Below, piece by piece: positions 39,250-47,163 of a stretch of DNA of 64,000 bases. Position numbers and translations under genes: made by a program. Position 1 is the first letter of the stretch. Each line of letters opens with the position of its first letter. The notes below the pieces were generated by a model, which was not told the DNA's origin, ran no database searches, and saw nothing but the letters and a program-made list of their open reading frames with translations. Source of the DNA: Bradyrhizobium jicamae (GTDB lineage: Bacteria > Pseudomonadota > Alphaproteobacteria > Rhizobiales > Xanthobacteraceae); NCBI RefSeq assembly GCF_018130695.1, contig NZ_JAFCJX010000022.1:1-64000 (forward strand). Direction: 5' to 3'.

Positions 39250-39881
39250 CTGGTTGTGACCGGAGCGGGCTGGCCCTTCAATGCGGCCAGCTCGGCTTCG
39301 AGTTCGGCGATCCGTCCGTCGCGCGCGGCGAGTGCCGCCGCAACATCGGCCGCATCGAACTTCTGCGGAATGTGCTGCGGGCAGTTGGTGTCCCATGCGG
39401 CAATCCTGAACAGGATCACCTGCTCCGCCCGGGCCCTGTAGCCCTGCGGCATCAACGACCGCGTCAGCGCCGGATCGTCCTCGACCACGCGCGCCTCGCC
39501 CCAGATCTTGACGCGTTGGCGATGCGCGTAATCCATCACGAAGATATGCGCCCTGGGATTCTCCGAGAGATTGCCCTGCGTGATGAACTGCCGGTTGCCG
39601 CTGTAGTCGGCGAACGCGATCGTCGACTTGTCGAGGATCTTGATGAACCCCTTCGGCCCGCCGCGATGCTGGATATAGGGCTGACCGTCCGCGGAGGCGG
39701 TCGAGAGATAGAAGCTGTTGGTGTTGGCGAGGAACGTGCCGAGGTTCTCGTCGATCTCGGTCCGCCAACCACCGTGCGCCTCCACATCGGCATAGGCCTC
39801 GCGCGAGCCTTTGCGAGTCTGGATCTGCTTCACCGCCGGGGTGAAGGCGACATCGCTGGAATAGGTCTGAGCATCCGACAT
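39246..39881 (-). CDS. Pyridoxamine 5'-phosphate oxidase-family flavoprotein
   Basis: A 211-residue split-barrel protein with NSFYLSTASADGQPYIQHRGGPKGFIKIL, RQFITQGNLSENPRAHIFVMDY and RVKIWGEARVVEDDP, the FMN- or F420-binding PNPOx-like core, followed by a short coiled coil (DVAAALAARDGRIAELEAEL). Such proteins reduce flavin-linked substrates; it is unlikely to be the vitamin B6 enzyme itself. It diverges from a LysR regulator that probably controls it. ATG 39881 is the likely start. Confidence 0.87.
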   Translation of the reverse strand: MSDAQTYSSDVAFTPAVKQIQTRKGSREAYADVEAHGGWRTEIDENLGTFLANTNSFYLSTASADGQPYIQHRGGPKGFIKILDKSTIAFADYSGNRQFITQGNLSENPRAHIFVMDYAHRQRVKIWGEARVVEDDPALTRSLMPQGYRARAEQVILFRIAAWDTNCPQHIPQKFDAADVAAALAARDGRIAELEAELAALKGQPAPVTTS

Positions 39882-39965
39882 CGAAACCTCCCAGACGCCG
39901 ACGCGTCCTGTTCGGCCTCCAACATAGACGTTCTCGAAATCTAAATAATCCGGAGCATTGACACT

Positions 39966-39992
39966 TCACTATTGCCAGATATGCAATAGTGA
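39966..39992. promoter_or_regulatory. LysR-type operator palindrome
   Basis: TCACTATTGC (39966-39975), spacer CAGATAT, GCAATAGTGA (39983-39992): perfect 10-bp arms of LysR T-N11-A character, immediately before the LysR ATG at 39995. Its placement next to the regulator start favours autorepression and control of the divergent PNPOx-like gene. Confidence 0.65.
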
Positions 39993-39994
39993 GC

Positions 39995-40888
39995 ATGGAC
40001 CGGATAGAAGCCATGGAGGCCTTCGTCGCGGTGGCGGATCTGCAAGGGTTCGCCCCGGCCGCCCGCAAGCTCGGCCTGTCGCCGTCGGCCGTGACCCGGC
40101 TGATCGCGGCGCTCGAGGAGCGGCTGGGCGCGCGGCTGCTGCAGCGAACCACCCGGCAGGTGACGCTGACCGACGCCGGCTCTCGCTATCTGGAACGGGC
40201 GCGGCGGATCCTGGCCGATGTCGACGAGGCAGAGAGCGCGATCGAGGGTGAGCGGACACGGCCTGAGGGGCGGTTGGTGATCTCCGCGCCGTTCGGATTC
40301 GGCCGGATGCATGTCAGCCCGGTCGTCACGGCCTACCTCAAGCGCTACCCCGACGTCGGCGCTGATTTGCGCCTGTCGGACCGCCGGATCAATCTCGTCG
40401 AGGACGGCGTCGATCTTGCGGTCCGCATCGGCCATTTGCCGGATTCGACGCTTGTGGCGCGGCATGTCGGGCAGATGCGGCGAATCATCGTGGCGTCGCC
40501 CAGCTATCTGAAGGCGCGCGGCGAGCCGAAGCATCCAACCGAGATTCCCTCTCATGACACGATCGAGTTCGGCGCCATGACCTCCGGGCCCGACTGGCGC
40601 TTCCAGGACGCCGGCGAGGATATCCGCATCACGATCACGCCGCGCTTCTCCACCAACAGCTCGGATTCCGCAGTCCAGTATGCCGAGCAGGGCGGCGGGC
40701 TGACGCGGGTGATGTTCTATCAGGCCGCGGAATCACTGAAGGCCGGTCGCGTGAAAATCGTGCTCGCGTCGTTCGAGCATCCGGCCGTGCCGATTCACAT
40801 CGTCTATCCGACCTCGCGGCTGTTGTCGGCCAAGGTGCGCACCTTCATCGATCTCGTCACCGAGATCAGCGACTGGCACTTCGGTTAG
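39995..40888 (+). CDS. LysR-family transcriptional regulator
   Basis: This 297-residue protein has the N-terminal LysR winged helix (MDRIEAMEAFVAVADLQGF, FAPAARKLGLSPSAVTRLIAALEERLGARLLQRTTR) and a C-terminal effector domain with DLAVRIGHLPDSTLVARHVG. It belongs to the group with a DRIEAM start often found beside the oxidoreductase genes it controls. ATG 39995 is preferred to GTG 39989, which lies within the operator palindrome. The divergent flavoprotein gene is its likely target. Confidence 0.9.
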   Translation: MDRIEAMEAFVAVADLQGFAPAARKLGLSPSAVTRLIAALEERLGARLLQRTTRQVTLTDAGSRYLERARRILADVDEAESAIEGERTRPEGRLVISAPFGFGRMHVSPVVTAYLKRYPDVGADLRLSDRRINLVEDGVDLAVRIGHLPDSTLVARHVGQMRRIIVASPSYLKARGEPKHPTEIPSHDTIEFGAMTSGPDWRFQDAGEDIRITITPRFSTNSSDSAVQYAEQGGGLTRVMFYQAAESLKAGRVKIVLASFEHPAVPIHIVYPTSRLLSAKVRTFIDLVTEISDWHFG

Positions 40889-40890
40889 GT

Positions 40891-41016
40891 CTCGTGCCCC
40901 GGACGCGGCGCATCACGTCAGTGGTGCGACGCAGAGCCGAGGCCCATGTTGCCGTACGGTGTGGGCCCCGGCTCTGCGGAGCAGCATTGCACGCTGCACC
41001 GCGTCCGGGACACGGG
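40891..41016. repeat. CCGGGACACGAG-type intergenic palindrome, copy 5 of 6
   Basis: It begins CTCGTGCCCCGGACGCGGCG, passes through GGGCCCCGGCTCTGCGGAGC and ends CACCGCGTCCGGGACACGGG. It lies between convergent LysR and thioesterase genes, a place where it could end both transcripts. Confidence 0.78.
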
Positions 41017-41022
41017 ACCGGA

Positions 41023-41469
41023 TCACGCCGGCTCCTGCTTCGGCACCACGCGGAACGTGCCGTTGGCACGGGCGATGGTGACGTCGTCGGCCTTGATCAG
41101 GCACTGCGCGAAGCAGATCGTGCTGCCGGTCTTGATCACGTCGCTCTCGATCGCGAGCCACTGCCCGATCTTGGCGGTGCCGATGAAATCGACGGCGAGC
41201 GAAATCGTCACGAACGATGTCGTCCAGCCGGTCGCCTGCGCGCAGCTATAGCCCATCGCATTATCGGACAGCGCCGCGATCAGGCCGCCATGAATCAGGC
41301 CGCGGCCATTGGTGTGCGGCTTGGCTAGCCGCAGGCCGATGATGACGGCCTTGTCGGTCTTCCTGGCATAGAGCGGCGCCCAGGCATCGGTGACCGGGCT
41401 GTTGCGGAAGTGCGGTTCGAAGCCCGCGGGGACCTCGGGGAGGGTGGTCGTATCTGTCGTCATCGGCAT
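41023..41469 (-). CDS. PaaI-family (hotdog-fold) thioesterase
   Basis: A 148-residue hotdog protein with GRGLIHGGLIAALSDNAMGYSC, the HGG-x-(8)-D pattern of PaaI-type thioesterases (Asp as the catalytic acid), and TSFVTISLAVDFIG. It would hydrolyse an acyl- or aryl-CoA. ATG 41469 (or 41463) is the sensible start; the frame extends 73 codons upstream without coding character. It stands alone downstream of the GFA gene, on the same strand. Confidence 0.85.
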   Translation of the reverse strand: MPMTTDTTTLPEVPAGFEPHFRNSPVTDAWAPLYARKTDKAVIIGLRLAKPHTNGRGLIHGGLIAALSDNAMGYSCAQATGWTTSFVTISLAVDFIGTAKIGQWLAIESDVIKTGSTICFAQCLIKADDVTIARANGTFRVVPKQEPA

Positions 41470-41633
41470 CTCGCAATCTGCGTTCGTTGTGCGCCATTGA
41501 ACGCGATGTCGATGACATCTGCACCGCCTACAAAGTTTTAAACGGGATTTGCAGGAGTGTTTGAATGAAGCGGTGTTTGAATGAGCCGCGTCGGCACAAA
41601 GCACGACGCGGCCCTCCGCAACCGCGCCCGAAT

Positions 41634-42050
41634 TCAGCCGGTCGGCATTCGTTCGAATGTCTTCAACGCGGGATCGATCCTGTCCCACGCATGGCCGCGG
41701 ATGCTGTAGGTGAGCACCTGCGGGTTGAACAGGCCGGGATCGTCCAGGCTGGTCGCGGGGATCGAGAACAAATCCGGCATCGCCGCGAAGGTCAGATAGA
41801 CCGGCGTTCCGCAGGTCGGGCAGAAGGCGTGGATCTTCTCGTTCCCGCTATCGCCGGCCACGCGCCACTCGGACGCCGTGCCTGATATCTTGACGTCGGC
41901 GCGCTGCGGGAAGGTCAGATAGGAACCATGCCCGGTGCCGCTGCGCTTCTGGCAATCCGTGCATTGGCAGTGGTTCTCGAAAATCGGCGCACTTCGCGTC
42001 TCGTAGCGGATCGCGCCACAGGCGCATCCGCCGGCATACATCCTGGCCAT
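41634..42050 (-). CDS. GFA-family (glutathione-dependent formaldehyde-activating-like) protein
   Basis: This 138-residue protein has the GFA zinc-binding pattern: GGCACGAIRYE, CQCTDCQKRSG and FCPTCGTPVY. The founding enzyme catalyses S-hydroxymethylglutathione formation, but most family members are of unknown activity. ATG 42050 is chosen (ATG 42041 possible). It lies 26 bases downstream of the SRPBCC gene and likely forms an operon with ArsR and SRPBCC. Confidence 0.87.
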   Translation of the reverse strand: MARMYAGGCACGAIRYETRSAPIFENHCQCTDCQKRSGTGHGSYLTFPQRADVKISGTASEWRVAGDSGNEKIHAFCPTCGTPVYLTFAAMPDLFSIPATSLDDPGLFNPQVLTYSIRGHAWDRIDPALKTFERMPTG

Positions 42051-42076
42051 GATTGTGCTCCTCCGATGTCGCTGGG

Positions 42077-42544
42077 TCACGCCGTCTTCGGCTTGGCGAA
42101 GACATCGAGGCCGCGGCCGGTTTCCAGCAGGGATTTCAAGCTGGAGAGAACCACTGGCCAGCCCTTGCTGATGCCCTTCGCCATGCCGCTGTCGGCTTCG
42201 AGCTCGTCATGGGTGACGGTAAGCTTCACCATGTCACCGTCGTAGTCTTCGAGGTCGAACGTCACGCGGCTGTAGCTTGCGGGATCGTTGGCTTGCGACG
42301 GGCTCGCCCAGGTAATGACCAGGCGCGAAGGCGGCGCGACCTCGACGACCTTGCCGACGATATTGACGGTCCGCTCCTCGTTGTCGCGGACATGCTCCCA
42401 TCTCGAGCCCACCTTCCAGTCGGAGACGTTCGCATGGCCCCAGTAGCGCCGTGCGATCTCCGGCCTGGTGATGGCCTCGAACACCTTCTCGCGTGTCGAG
42501 CTGATGTAGGTCACGTAGACAAAGCTGGTGGTCTGTTTGCTCAT
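42077..42544 (-). CDS. SRPBCC-family (AHSA1-like) protein (1)
   Basis: A 155-residue START-fold protein: FVYVTYISSTREKVFEAITRP at the N-terminus, RYWGHANVSDWKVGSRW, then ITWASPSQ, typical of Aha1-like SRPBCC proteins with a hydrophobic ligand pocket. ATG 42544 is two bases after the stop of the ArsR gene, so they are co-translated. ArsR/SRPBCC pairs are common in rhizobia and of unknown signal. Confidence 0.87.
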   Translation of the reverse strand: MSKQTTSFVYVTYISSTREKVFEAITRPEIARRYWGHANVSDWKVGSRWEHVRDNEERTVNIVGKVVEVAPPSRLVITWASPSQANDPASYSRVTFDLEDYDGDMVKLTVTHDELEADSGMAKGISKGWPVVLSSLKSLLETGRGLDVFAKPKTA

Positions 42545-42546
42545 AC

Positions 42547-42861
42547 TCACTCTCCTTCGAGCTCTCTCTTCAAATCGTGCAGCAGGCTGAGCCGCCCGCG
42601 TTCGAACTTCCGCACCCACCGCTCGTAGACATCGTGGAGCGGCACGGGGTTGATGAAGTGCAGCTTCTCGCGGCCACGCTTGACCGTGCTGACCAGATTA
42701 GCCGCCTCCAGGATCTCGAGATGCTGCGTGGCGGATTGCCGGGCCATATCGAGATTTTCGCAGAGCTGGCCGAGCGTCTGCCCGTTGTTCTCGCAGAGAA
42801 GGTCGAGCAGCCTTCGCCGCGTCGCATCGCCCAGCGCCTTGAAAACCTTGTCAGCGTCCAT
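42547..42861 (-). CDS. ArsR-family repressor (1)
   Basis: This 104-residue winged-helix repressor has MDADKVFKALGDATRRRLLDLL and LCENLDMARQSATQHLEILEAANLV as the recognition region. No metal-binding Cys pair is present in the alpha3 helix, so it probably senses something other than arsenite. ATG 42861 is chosen over one 15 bases upstream. It is the first gene of a unit with SRPBCC and GFA, with two dyads in its promoter. Confidence 0.88.
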   Translation of the reverse strand: MDADKVFKALGDATRRRLLDLLCENNGQTLGQLCENLDMARQSATQHLEILEAANLVSTVKRGREKLHFINPVPLHDVYERWVRKFERGRLSLLHDLKRELEGE

Positions 42862-42887
42862 TGGTCTTGCTCGCATGCGAACATAAT

Positions 42888-42932
42888 ATGCAGGCAAATA
42901 CCTGCATGTCAAGGGCAGGCATTTGCCTGCAT
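42888..42932. promoter_or_regulatory. Double ArsR operator (ATGCAGGCAAAT dyads)
   Basis: ATGCAGG-CAAATA-CCTGCAT (42888-42907) and GCAGGCA-TT-TGCCTGC (42915-42930) are adjacent dyads. The outer pieces ATGCAGGCAAAT (42888-42899) and ATTTGCCTGCAT (42921-42932) are also perfect inverted copies. They lie 26 bases before the ArsR start, where a repressor should bind. Confidence 0.65.
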
Positions 42933-42990
42933 ATGGCGCTCCGCCTGATCGGTGGGCGAAACCGCAAATCTGCGACATTCCCGCTTGACC

Positions 42991-43016
42991 AATCCATAAC
43001 TCATCGGTTATGGATT
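42991..43016. promoter_or_regulatory. ArsR operator for the plus-strand module
   Basis: AATCCATAAC (42991-43000), spacer TCATCG, GTTATGGATT (43007-43016): perfect 10-bp arms, 27 bases before the start of the second ArsR gene. A further half-site GGTTATGCATT follows at 43033-43043. It differs in sequence from the operators of the divergent module, so each ArsR probably has its own site. Confidence 0.65.
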
Positions 43017-43043
43017 AACTCATAGCTGGTTGGTTATGCATTT

Positions 43044-43367
43044 ATGGCGAATGCCCACGACACCCTGTTCCGAACGCTTGCCGATCCGACACGGCGGGCG
43101 ATCTTCGAGCGCTTGTGCCGCGAGGGCGAGCAGACGGTCGGGGCTTTGACGGCGCGGGCGAAAATCTCGCAGCCGGCGGTGTCGAAACATCTCGGCGTGC
43201 TGAAGCAGGCCGGGCTGGTGCGTGACCGGCACGAGGGACGCCAGACGCACTACAGCGCGCAGCTTGCTGCGCTGGCGCCATTGATCGACTGGACCAGCCA
43301 GATGACCGGCTTCTGGCAGAAGCGGTTCGATGATCTCGAGGATTTGCTGAAAAGGATGGACCAATGA
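43044..43367 (+). CDS. ArsR-family repressor (2)
   Basis: A 107-residue winged-helix repressor: LFRTLADPTRRAIFERLCREG, then KISQPAVSKHLGVLKQAGLV and the wing RDRHEGRQTHYSA. It is of the SRPBCC-linked ArsR type without metal-site cysteines. Its stop overlaps the start of the SRPBCC gene (ATGA). It diverges from the first ArsR module, giving two mirrored units. Confidence 0.9.
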   Translation: MANAHDTLFRTLADPTRRAIFERLCREGEQTVGALTARAKISQPAVSKHLGVLKQAGLVRDRHEGRQTHYSAQLAALAPLIDWTSQMTGFWQKRFDDLEDLLKRMDQ

Positions 43368-43795
43368 TGAGTACCGCCACCGAAGTCCGCTCCGTCGTCG
43401 TCGAGCGCGAGTTCCCGCATCCGCCGGAGAAGCTGTGGCGCGCGCTGACGCAGCCGCACTTGATGGAGGAGTGGCTGATGAAGAACGACTTCAAGCCGCA
43501 AGTCGGCCATCAGTTCAATCTGCGTGGCGATTGGGGCGGCGTGCTGGATTGCGAGGTGCTGACCATCGAGCCCGAGAGGACGCTGGCCTACACCTGGAAC
43601 TTTGCGCATGCCGACGCAGCCTTCAATCTGAAGAGCGTGGTGACGTTCACGCTGACGCCGTCGGGCGCCGGCACCCATCTGCGGGTCGAGCAGGTCGGCT
43701 TCCGGCCGGACCAGAAGCAGGCCTATGGCGGCGCCCATGCCGGGTGGAAGCAGTTCCTCGAGAAACTCGATCAGGTCCTGGCGCGGCCCAATTGA
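43364..43795 (+). CDS. SRPBCC-family (AHSA1-like) protein (2)
   Basis: This 143-residue SRPBCC protein has VVVEREFPHPPEKLWRALTQPHLMEEWLM, then LDCEVLTIEPERTLAYTWNF and AHAGWKQFLEKLDQVLA, the usual Aha1-like layout. It overlaps the ArsR gene by four bases, so the pair is translationally coupled, and probably shares a ligand-related role with it. A small membrane protein gene and a DUF1801 gene follow closely. Confidence 0.88.
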   Translation: MMSTATEVRSVVVEREFPHPPEKLWRALTQPHLMEEWLMKNDFKPQVGHQFNLRGDWGGVLDCEVLTIEPERTLAYTWNFAHADAAFNLKSVVTFTLTPSGAGTHLRVEQVGFRPDQKQAYGGAHAGWKQFLEKLDQVLARPN

Positions 43796-43821
43796 ATCGC
43801 GTGTTGTCAAAGGAGGCCCCA

Positions 43822-44034
43822 TTGAACTGGAACATCATGATTCGGCAGGTTCACCGCTGGCTGTCGATCGCCTTCACGTTGGCCGTCATCGTCAACATCG
43901 TCGCGATGGTGCAGCAACAGCAAGCCGTGTGGATCGGTCTGCTGGCCCTGTTCCCGCTGATCTTGCTGATGCTCACCGGGCTCTACATGTTCGCGCTGCC
44001 CTATACCGCGACATGGCGTAACGGCCAGGCGTGA
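43822..44034 (+). CDS. Small two-span membrane protein (70 aa)
   Basis: A 70-residue protein with two membrane segments (about residues 13-29 and 36-58) and a basic tail. TTG 43822 is set by AAGGAGG with a six-base spacer, a strong site. It is the third gene of the ArsR-SRPBCC unit and is followed by the DUF1801 gene. Function is unknown. Confidence 0.7.
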   Translation: MNWNIMIRQVHRWLSIAFTLAVIVNIVAMVQQQQAVWIGLLALFPLILLMLTGLYMFALPYTATWRNGQA

Positions 44035-44051
44035 CGGTCGGAGTGGGTGCA

Positions 44052-44492
44052 ATGAAGAAAGCCGCGACAACCACGAAGAATACCGCAGCCAAGGACGCCG
44101 GCGGAGCTTCTCCGTCCCGTCATATCGACGGCAGGATCAAGGAGCTCGGTGACTGGCGCGGCGAGACGCTGGCGCGGATCCGCGCCATCATCAAGCAGGC
44201 CGACCCTGAGGTGGTCGAGGAATGGAAGTGGCGCGGTGTGCCGGTGTGGGAGCATGACGGGATCATCTGCACCGGCGAGACCTACAAGGCCGTCGTGAAG
44301 ATGACCTTTGCCAAGGGCGCCGCGCTGGACGATCCGAAAGGCCTCTTCAACTCCAGCCTCGAAGGCAACGTCCGCCGCGCGATCGACATCCGTGAGGGCG
44401 AGACGATCGACGAGAAGGCCTTGAAGGCGCTGATCCGCGCAGCGGTCGAGCTGAACACGTCGCGTCCGAAGAAGAAGTCGAAGAGCGCCTGA
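44052..44492 (+). CDS. DUF1801-family protein
   Basis: This 146-residue protein has DWRGETLARIRAIIKQADPEVVEEWKW and KMTFAKGAALDDPKGLFNSSLEG, the YdhG/DUF1801 fold, with Lys-rich ends. ATG 44052 is preferred, although GTG 44031 overlaps the previous stop. Function is unknown, but such proteins often accompany SRPBCC/ArsR genes, as here. It ends just before a bidirectional terminator-like hairpin. Confidence 0.82.
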   Translation: MKKAATTTKNTAAKDAGGASPSRHIDGRIKELGDWRGETLARIRAIIKQADPEVVEEWKWRGVPVWEHDGIICTGETYKAVVKMTFAKGAALDDPKGLFNSSLEGNVRRAIDIREGETIDEKALKALIRAAVELNTSRPKKKSKSA

Positions 44493-44505
44493 GAGGCGCT
44501 CAGGC

Positions 44506-44536
44506 TTCGTCATGACCGGGACAAGCCCGGTCATGA
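44506..44536. terminator. Bidirectional hairpin terminator
   Basis: CGTCATGACCGGG (44506-44518), loop ACAAG, CCCGGTCATGACG (44524-44536): 13-bp perfect arms between convergent genes. The same GTCATG/CCGGG core recurs in the larger palindrome at 47059-47144, so it belongs to a repeat family. No T-run follows closely, so it may act only as a hairpin block. Confidence 0.6.
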
Positions 44537-44566
44537 CGAATGAAGCTGAGCGCGACGTGGCCGCCG

Positions 44567-45736
44567 CTAGAACGGCAGCCCGACATAATTCTCCGACAGT
44601 GACGTCGACGCCGCCTGCGAGCTGACCAGGTAGTTCAGCTCGGCGATCTGGATGCGTGCGGCGAAGTCGCCTTCGTCGGGGAATCTGTGCAGCATCGAGG
44701 TCATCCACCAGGAGAAGCGCACCGCCTTCCAGACCCGCGCCAGCGCGCGGGCCGAATAGCCGTCGATCCCCGCGGACGACTTGTCGTCATAAAACTCGCG
44801 GAAGGCCTGCGACAGGTAGTGCACGTCGCTGGCGGCGAGGTTGAGCCCCTTGGCGCCGGTCGGCGGCACGATATGGGAGGCGTCGCCGGCCAGGAACATC
44901 CGGCCGAACCGCATCGGCTCGGCGACGAAGCTGCGCAACGGCGCGATGCTCTTCTCGATCGAGGGGCCGATGACCATCTCGTCGGCGGCCTTCTGGTCGA
45001 CCCGGCGCCTCAGCTCGTCCCAGAACCGCTGGTCCGACCATTGATCGACGTGATCATCGAGCGGGCACTGCACATAGTAGCGGCTGCGCTTGGTGGAGCG
45101 CATGGTGCAGAGCGCAAAACCGCGTTCGTGGTTGCTGTAGATCAGTTCCGGCGACACGGGCGGGGTCTCCGAAAGGATGCCGAGCCAGCCGAACGGATAG
45201 ACCCGCTCATAGGTCTTGAGCGCCGACGCCGGCACGCTGGCGCGGCTGACGCCGTGGAAACCGTCGCAGCCGGCGATGAAATCGCACTGGATTTCGTGGG
45301 CCACTCCGTCCTTCACATAGGTGACACGCGGATGGTCGGTGTCGAAATCATGCGGCTTGACCTCGGCCGCCGAGTAGATCGACGTCAGGCCGGCGGCCTT
45401 GCGGGCGTTCATCAGGTCGAGCGTGACCTCGGTCTGGCCGTAGATCGTGACCGTCTTGCCGGTCGTGGCGTGCATGTCGATGCGATGCCGCGCGCCGTCG
45501 AAGGCGAGCTCGATGCCGTGGTGGATCAGTCCTTCCTGGTGCAGGCGGCCGGCGGCCGCGACCTTCTCCAGCAGGGCCACGGTGCCTTCCTCGAGCAGGC
45601 CGGCGCGGATCCGCCCCAGCACATATTCCGGGGTCTGCCGCTCCAGGATGACGTTGTCCACGCCATATGCATGAAGTAGTTGCCCAAGCAACAGTCCGGC
45701 CGGACCTGCGCCTATGATTGCTACTTTTGTCCGCAA
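44567..45736 (-). CDS. pobA: 4-hydroxybenzoate 3-monooxygenase (PobA)
   Basis: A 389-residue flavoprotein hydroxylase that converts 4-hydroxybenzoate to protocatechuate using NADPH, FAD and O2. The GAGPAG dinucleotide fold is at 9-14, RIRAGLLEEG holds the Arg needed for NADPH and FAD, GDASHIVPPTGAKGLNLA binds FAD, and GFALCTMRSTKRSRYYVQCP carries the substrate-contact region. TTG 45736 follows GGAGG at eight bases and gives the family start MRTKVAIIGAGPAGL. It diverges from the TRAP operon with a MarR-type site between, tying it to the hydroxycinnamate locus. Confidence 0.95.
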   Translation of the reverse strand: MRTKVAIIGAGPAGLLLGQLLHAYGVDNVILERQTPEYVLGRIRAGLLEEGTVALLEKVAAAGRLHQEGLIHHGIELAFDGARHRIDMHATTGKTVTIYGQTEVTLDLMNARKAAGLTSIYSAAEVKPHDFDTDHPRVTYVKDGVAHEIQCDFIAGCDGFHGVSRASVPASALKTYERVYPFGWLGILSETPPVSPELIYSNHERGFALCTMRSTKRSRYYVQCPLDDHVDQWSDQRFWDELRRRVDQKAADEMVIGPSIEKSIAPLRSFVAEPMRFGRMFLAGDASHIVPPTGAKGLNLAASDVHYLSQAFREFYDDKSSAGIDGYSARALARVWKAVRFSWWMTSMLHRFPDEGDFAARIQIAELNYLVSSQAASTSLSENYVGLPF

Positions 45737-45810
45737 TACTTGCTCCTCCCGATCCTGTAGGTTCGAACCTATACCCGCACAGCAGCCGGCTGTCGTCACC
45801 TTGCAATGAT

Positions 45811-45826
45811 GATTATATCATATAAC
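45811..45826. promoter_or_regulatory. Candidate MarR (CouR-like) operator, site A
   Basis: GATTATATCATATAAC contains the perfect dyad TTATAT-C-ATATAA. It lies 74 bases before the pobA start and 194 before the TRAP receptor start. Related sequences occur at 54765-54780 and 58691-58706 in the same locus. Confidence 0.55.
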
Positions 45827-45958
45827 AGTTCTGGCAAGGCCGGTTTGCGCAAGACCTTGCTCTTCGCCGCAGTGCGAGAGGGCGGGACGGCGGGATTCCG
45901 GGGATGCGACGCGGTGTCATGGCGGCGTCTTCCGTCTTGATCCCGTCCGCAAAATAGA

Positions 45959-45968
45959 TAACATGTTA
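45959..45968. promoter_or_regulatory. Small palindrome upstream of the TRAP operon
   Basis: TAACATGTTA is perfectly self-complementary and lies 52 bases before the TRAP receptor start. It may belong to the promoter or be a second regulator site; its ATAAC/GTTA halves faintly resemble the MarR sites. Confidence 0.3.
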
Positions 45969-46020
45969 AGTAATGAGCGGGCGCCCGACGTCCGCCTGAA
46001 GCAAGAGGGAGAGAAGGCCG

Positions 46021-47043
46021 ATGAGGAAGATTGTGTTGGCGCTGCTGTTGGCCGCCGCGGTGACGCCGGCCGTTGGGCCTGCATTTGCGCAGGACAAGAC
46101 CGTCAATCTGAAAGTGTCGCTGTGGGTGCCGCCGGCGCATCCGCTGGTGCCGGCCACGCAGGCCTGGGCCGCCGACATCGAGAAGGCCTCGGGCGGCACC
46201 ATCAAGGTGGCCGTGTTCCCCTCCGAGCAGCTCGGCAAGGCGTTCGACCATTACGACATGGCGCGCGACGGCATCGCCGACATCACCTACGTCAATCCCG
46301 GCTATCAGCCCGGCCGCTTCCCGATCGCGGCCGCCGGCCAGCTGCCGTTCACCTTCTCGGACGGCAAGAAGGGCACCCTGGCGCTGAACGAATGGTACCA
46401 TAAATACGCGCCGACCGAGATGAAGGACACCAAGCTCTGCTTCGCCTTCATCCATGATCCCGGCGCGCTGCACGGCAAGAAGAAGATCGTGGTGCCGTCC
46501 GACCTCAACGGCGTGAAGGTGCGCCCGGCGCAGAGCACGATCGGTGAAATGGTCAAGATGTTCGGCGGCACCAATGTGCAGGCCTCGGCGCCGGAATCGC
46601 GCGACGCGATCGAGCGCGGCGTCGCCGACGAGATCACCTTCCCCTGGGGCTCGATCTTCCTGTTCGGCATCGACAAGGTGGTCAAGTACCACATGGACGT
46701 GCCGCTGTACTCGACGGTGTTCACCTACAACATGAACCTCGCCAAGTATAACTCGATGTCGGACGCGCAGAAGAAGGTGATCGACGATCACTGCACGCCG
46801 CAATGGGCCTCCAAGGTCACCGATCCCTGGACCGACTTCGAGGCCAACGGCCGCACCAAGATGAAGGCGCTGGAGGGACACGAGGTCTACCCGCTGACGC
46901 CGGACCAGCTCGCCGAGTGGAAGAAGGCGGTCAAGCCGCTGCGCGACAGCTGGGCCGAAGCCGTGAAGAAAGCCGGCGGCGACGCCGCCAAGATCGAAGC
47001 CGATTTGCAGGCCGCGCTGCAGAAGTTCGGGGCGGGGATTTAA
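46021..47043 (+). CDS. TRAP transporter solute receptor (DctP/TarP-type)
   Basis: A 340-residue periplasmic binding protein with a signal peptide (cleavage near AFA-QD, residue 23) and the DctP fold: VNLKVSLWVPPAHPLVPATQAWAAD, then the Arg-containing GVKVRPAQSTIGEMVKMFGG that clamps the carboxylate. The position next to pobA and hydroxycinnamate genes matches the TarPQM system of Rhodopseudomonas palustris, so the ligand is probably an aromatic acid. It starts with GGGAGAGAAGG upstream. The QM permease genes follow after a 120-base palindrome gap. Confidence 0.88.
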   Translation: MRKIVLALLLAAAVTPAVGPAFAQDKTVNLKVSLWVPPAHPLVPATQAWAADIEKASGGTIKVAVFPSEQLGKAFDHYDMARDGIADITYVNPGYQPGRFPIAAAGQLPFTFSDGKKGTLALNEWYHKYAPTEMKDTKLCFAFIHDPGALHGKKKIVVPSDLNGVKVRPAQSTIGEMVKMFGGTNVQASAPESRDAIERGVADEITFPWGSIFLFGIDKVVKYHMDVPLYSTVFTYNMNLAKYNSMSDAQKKVIDDHCTPQWASKVTDPWTDFEANGRTKMKALEGHEVYPLTPDQLAEWKKAVKPLRDSWAEAVKKAGGDAAKIEADLQAALQKFGAGI

Positions 47044-47058
47044 ACGATCAGCTTAAGA

Positions 47059-47144
47059 CGTCATGCCCGGCCTTGTGCCGGGCATCCACGTCTTGGCCAA
47101 AGCGAAGTAAGTCGTGGATGGCCGGGACAAGCCCGGCCATGACG
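47059..47144. repeat. GTCATGCCCGGCC-type palindromic repeat
   Basis: GTCATGCCCGGCCTTGTGCC near the left end is complementary, with a few mismatches, to the right end GGGACAAGCCCGGCCATGAC, and CATCCACG pairs with CGTGGATG inside. It lies inside the TRAP operon between the receptor and permease genes, where it may raise receptor mRNA levels over permease. Confidence 0.7.
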
Positions 47145-47163
47145 CGGGGTGGGATTTCGAGCC

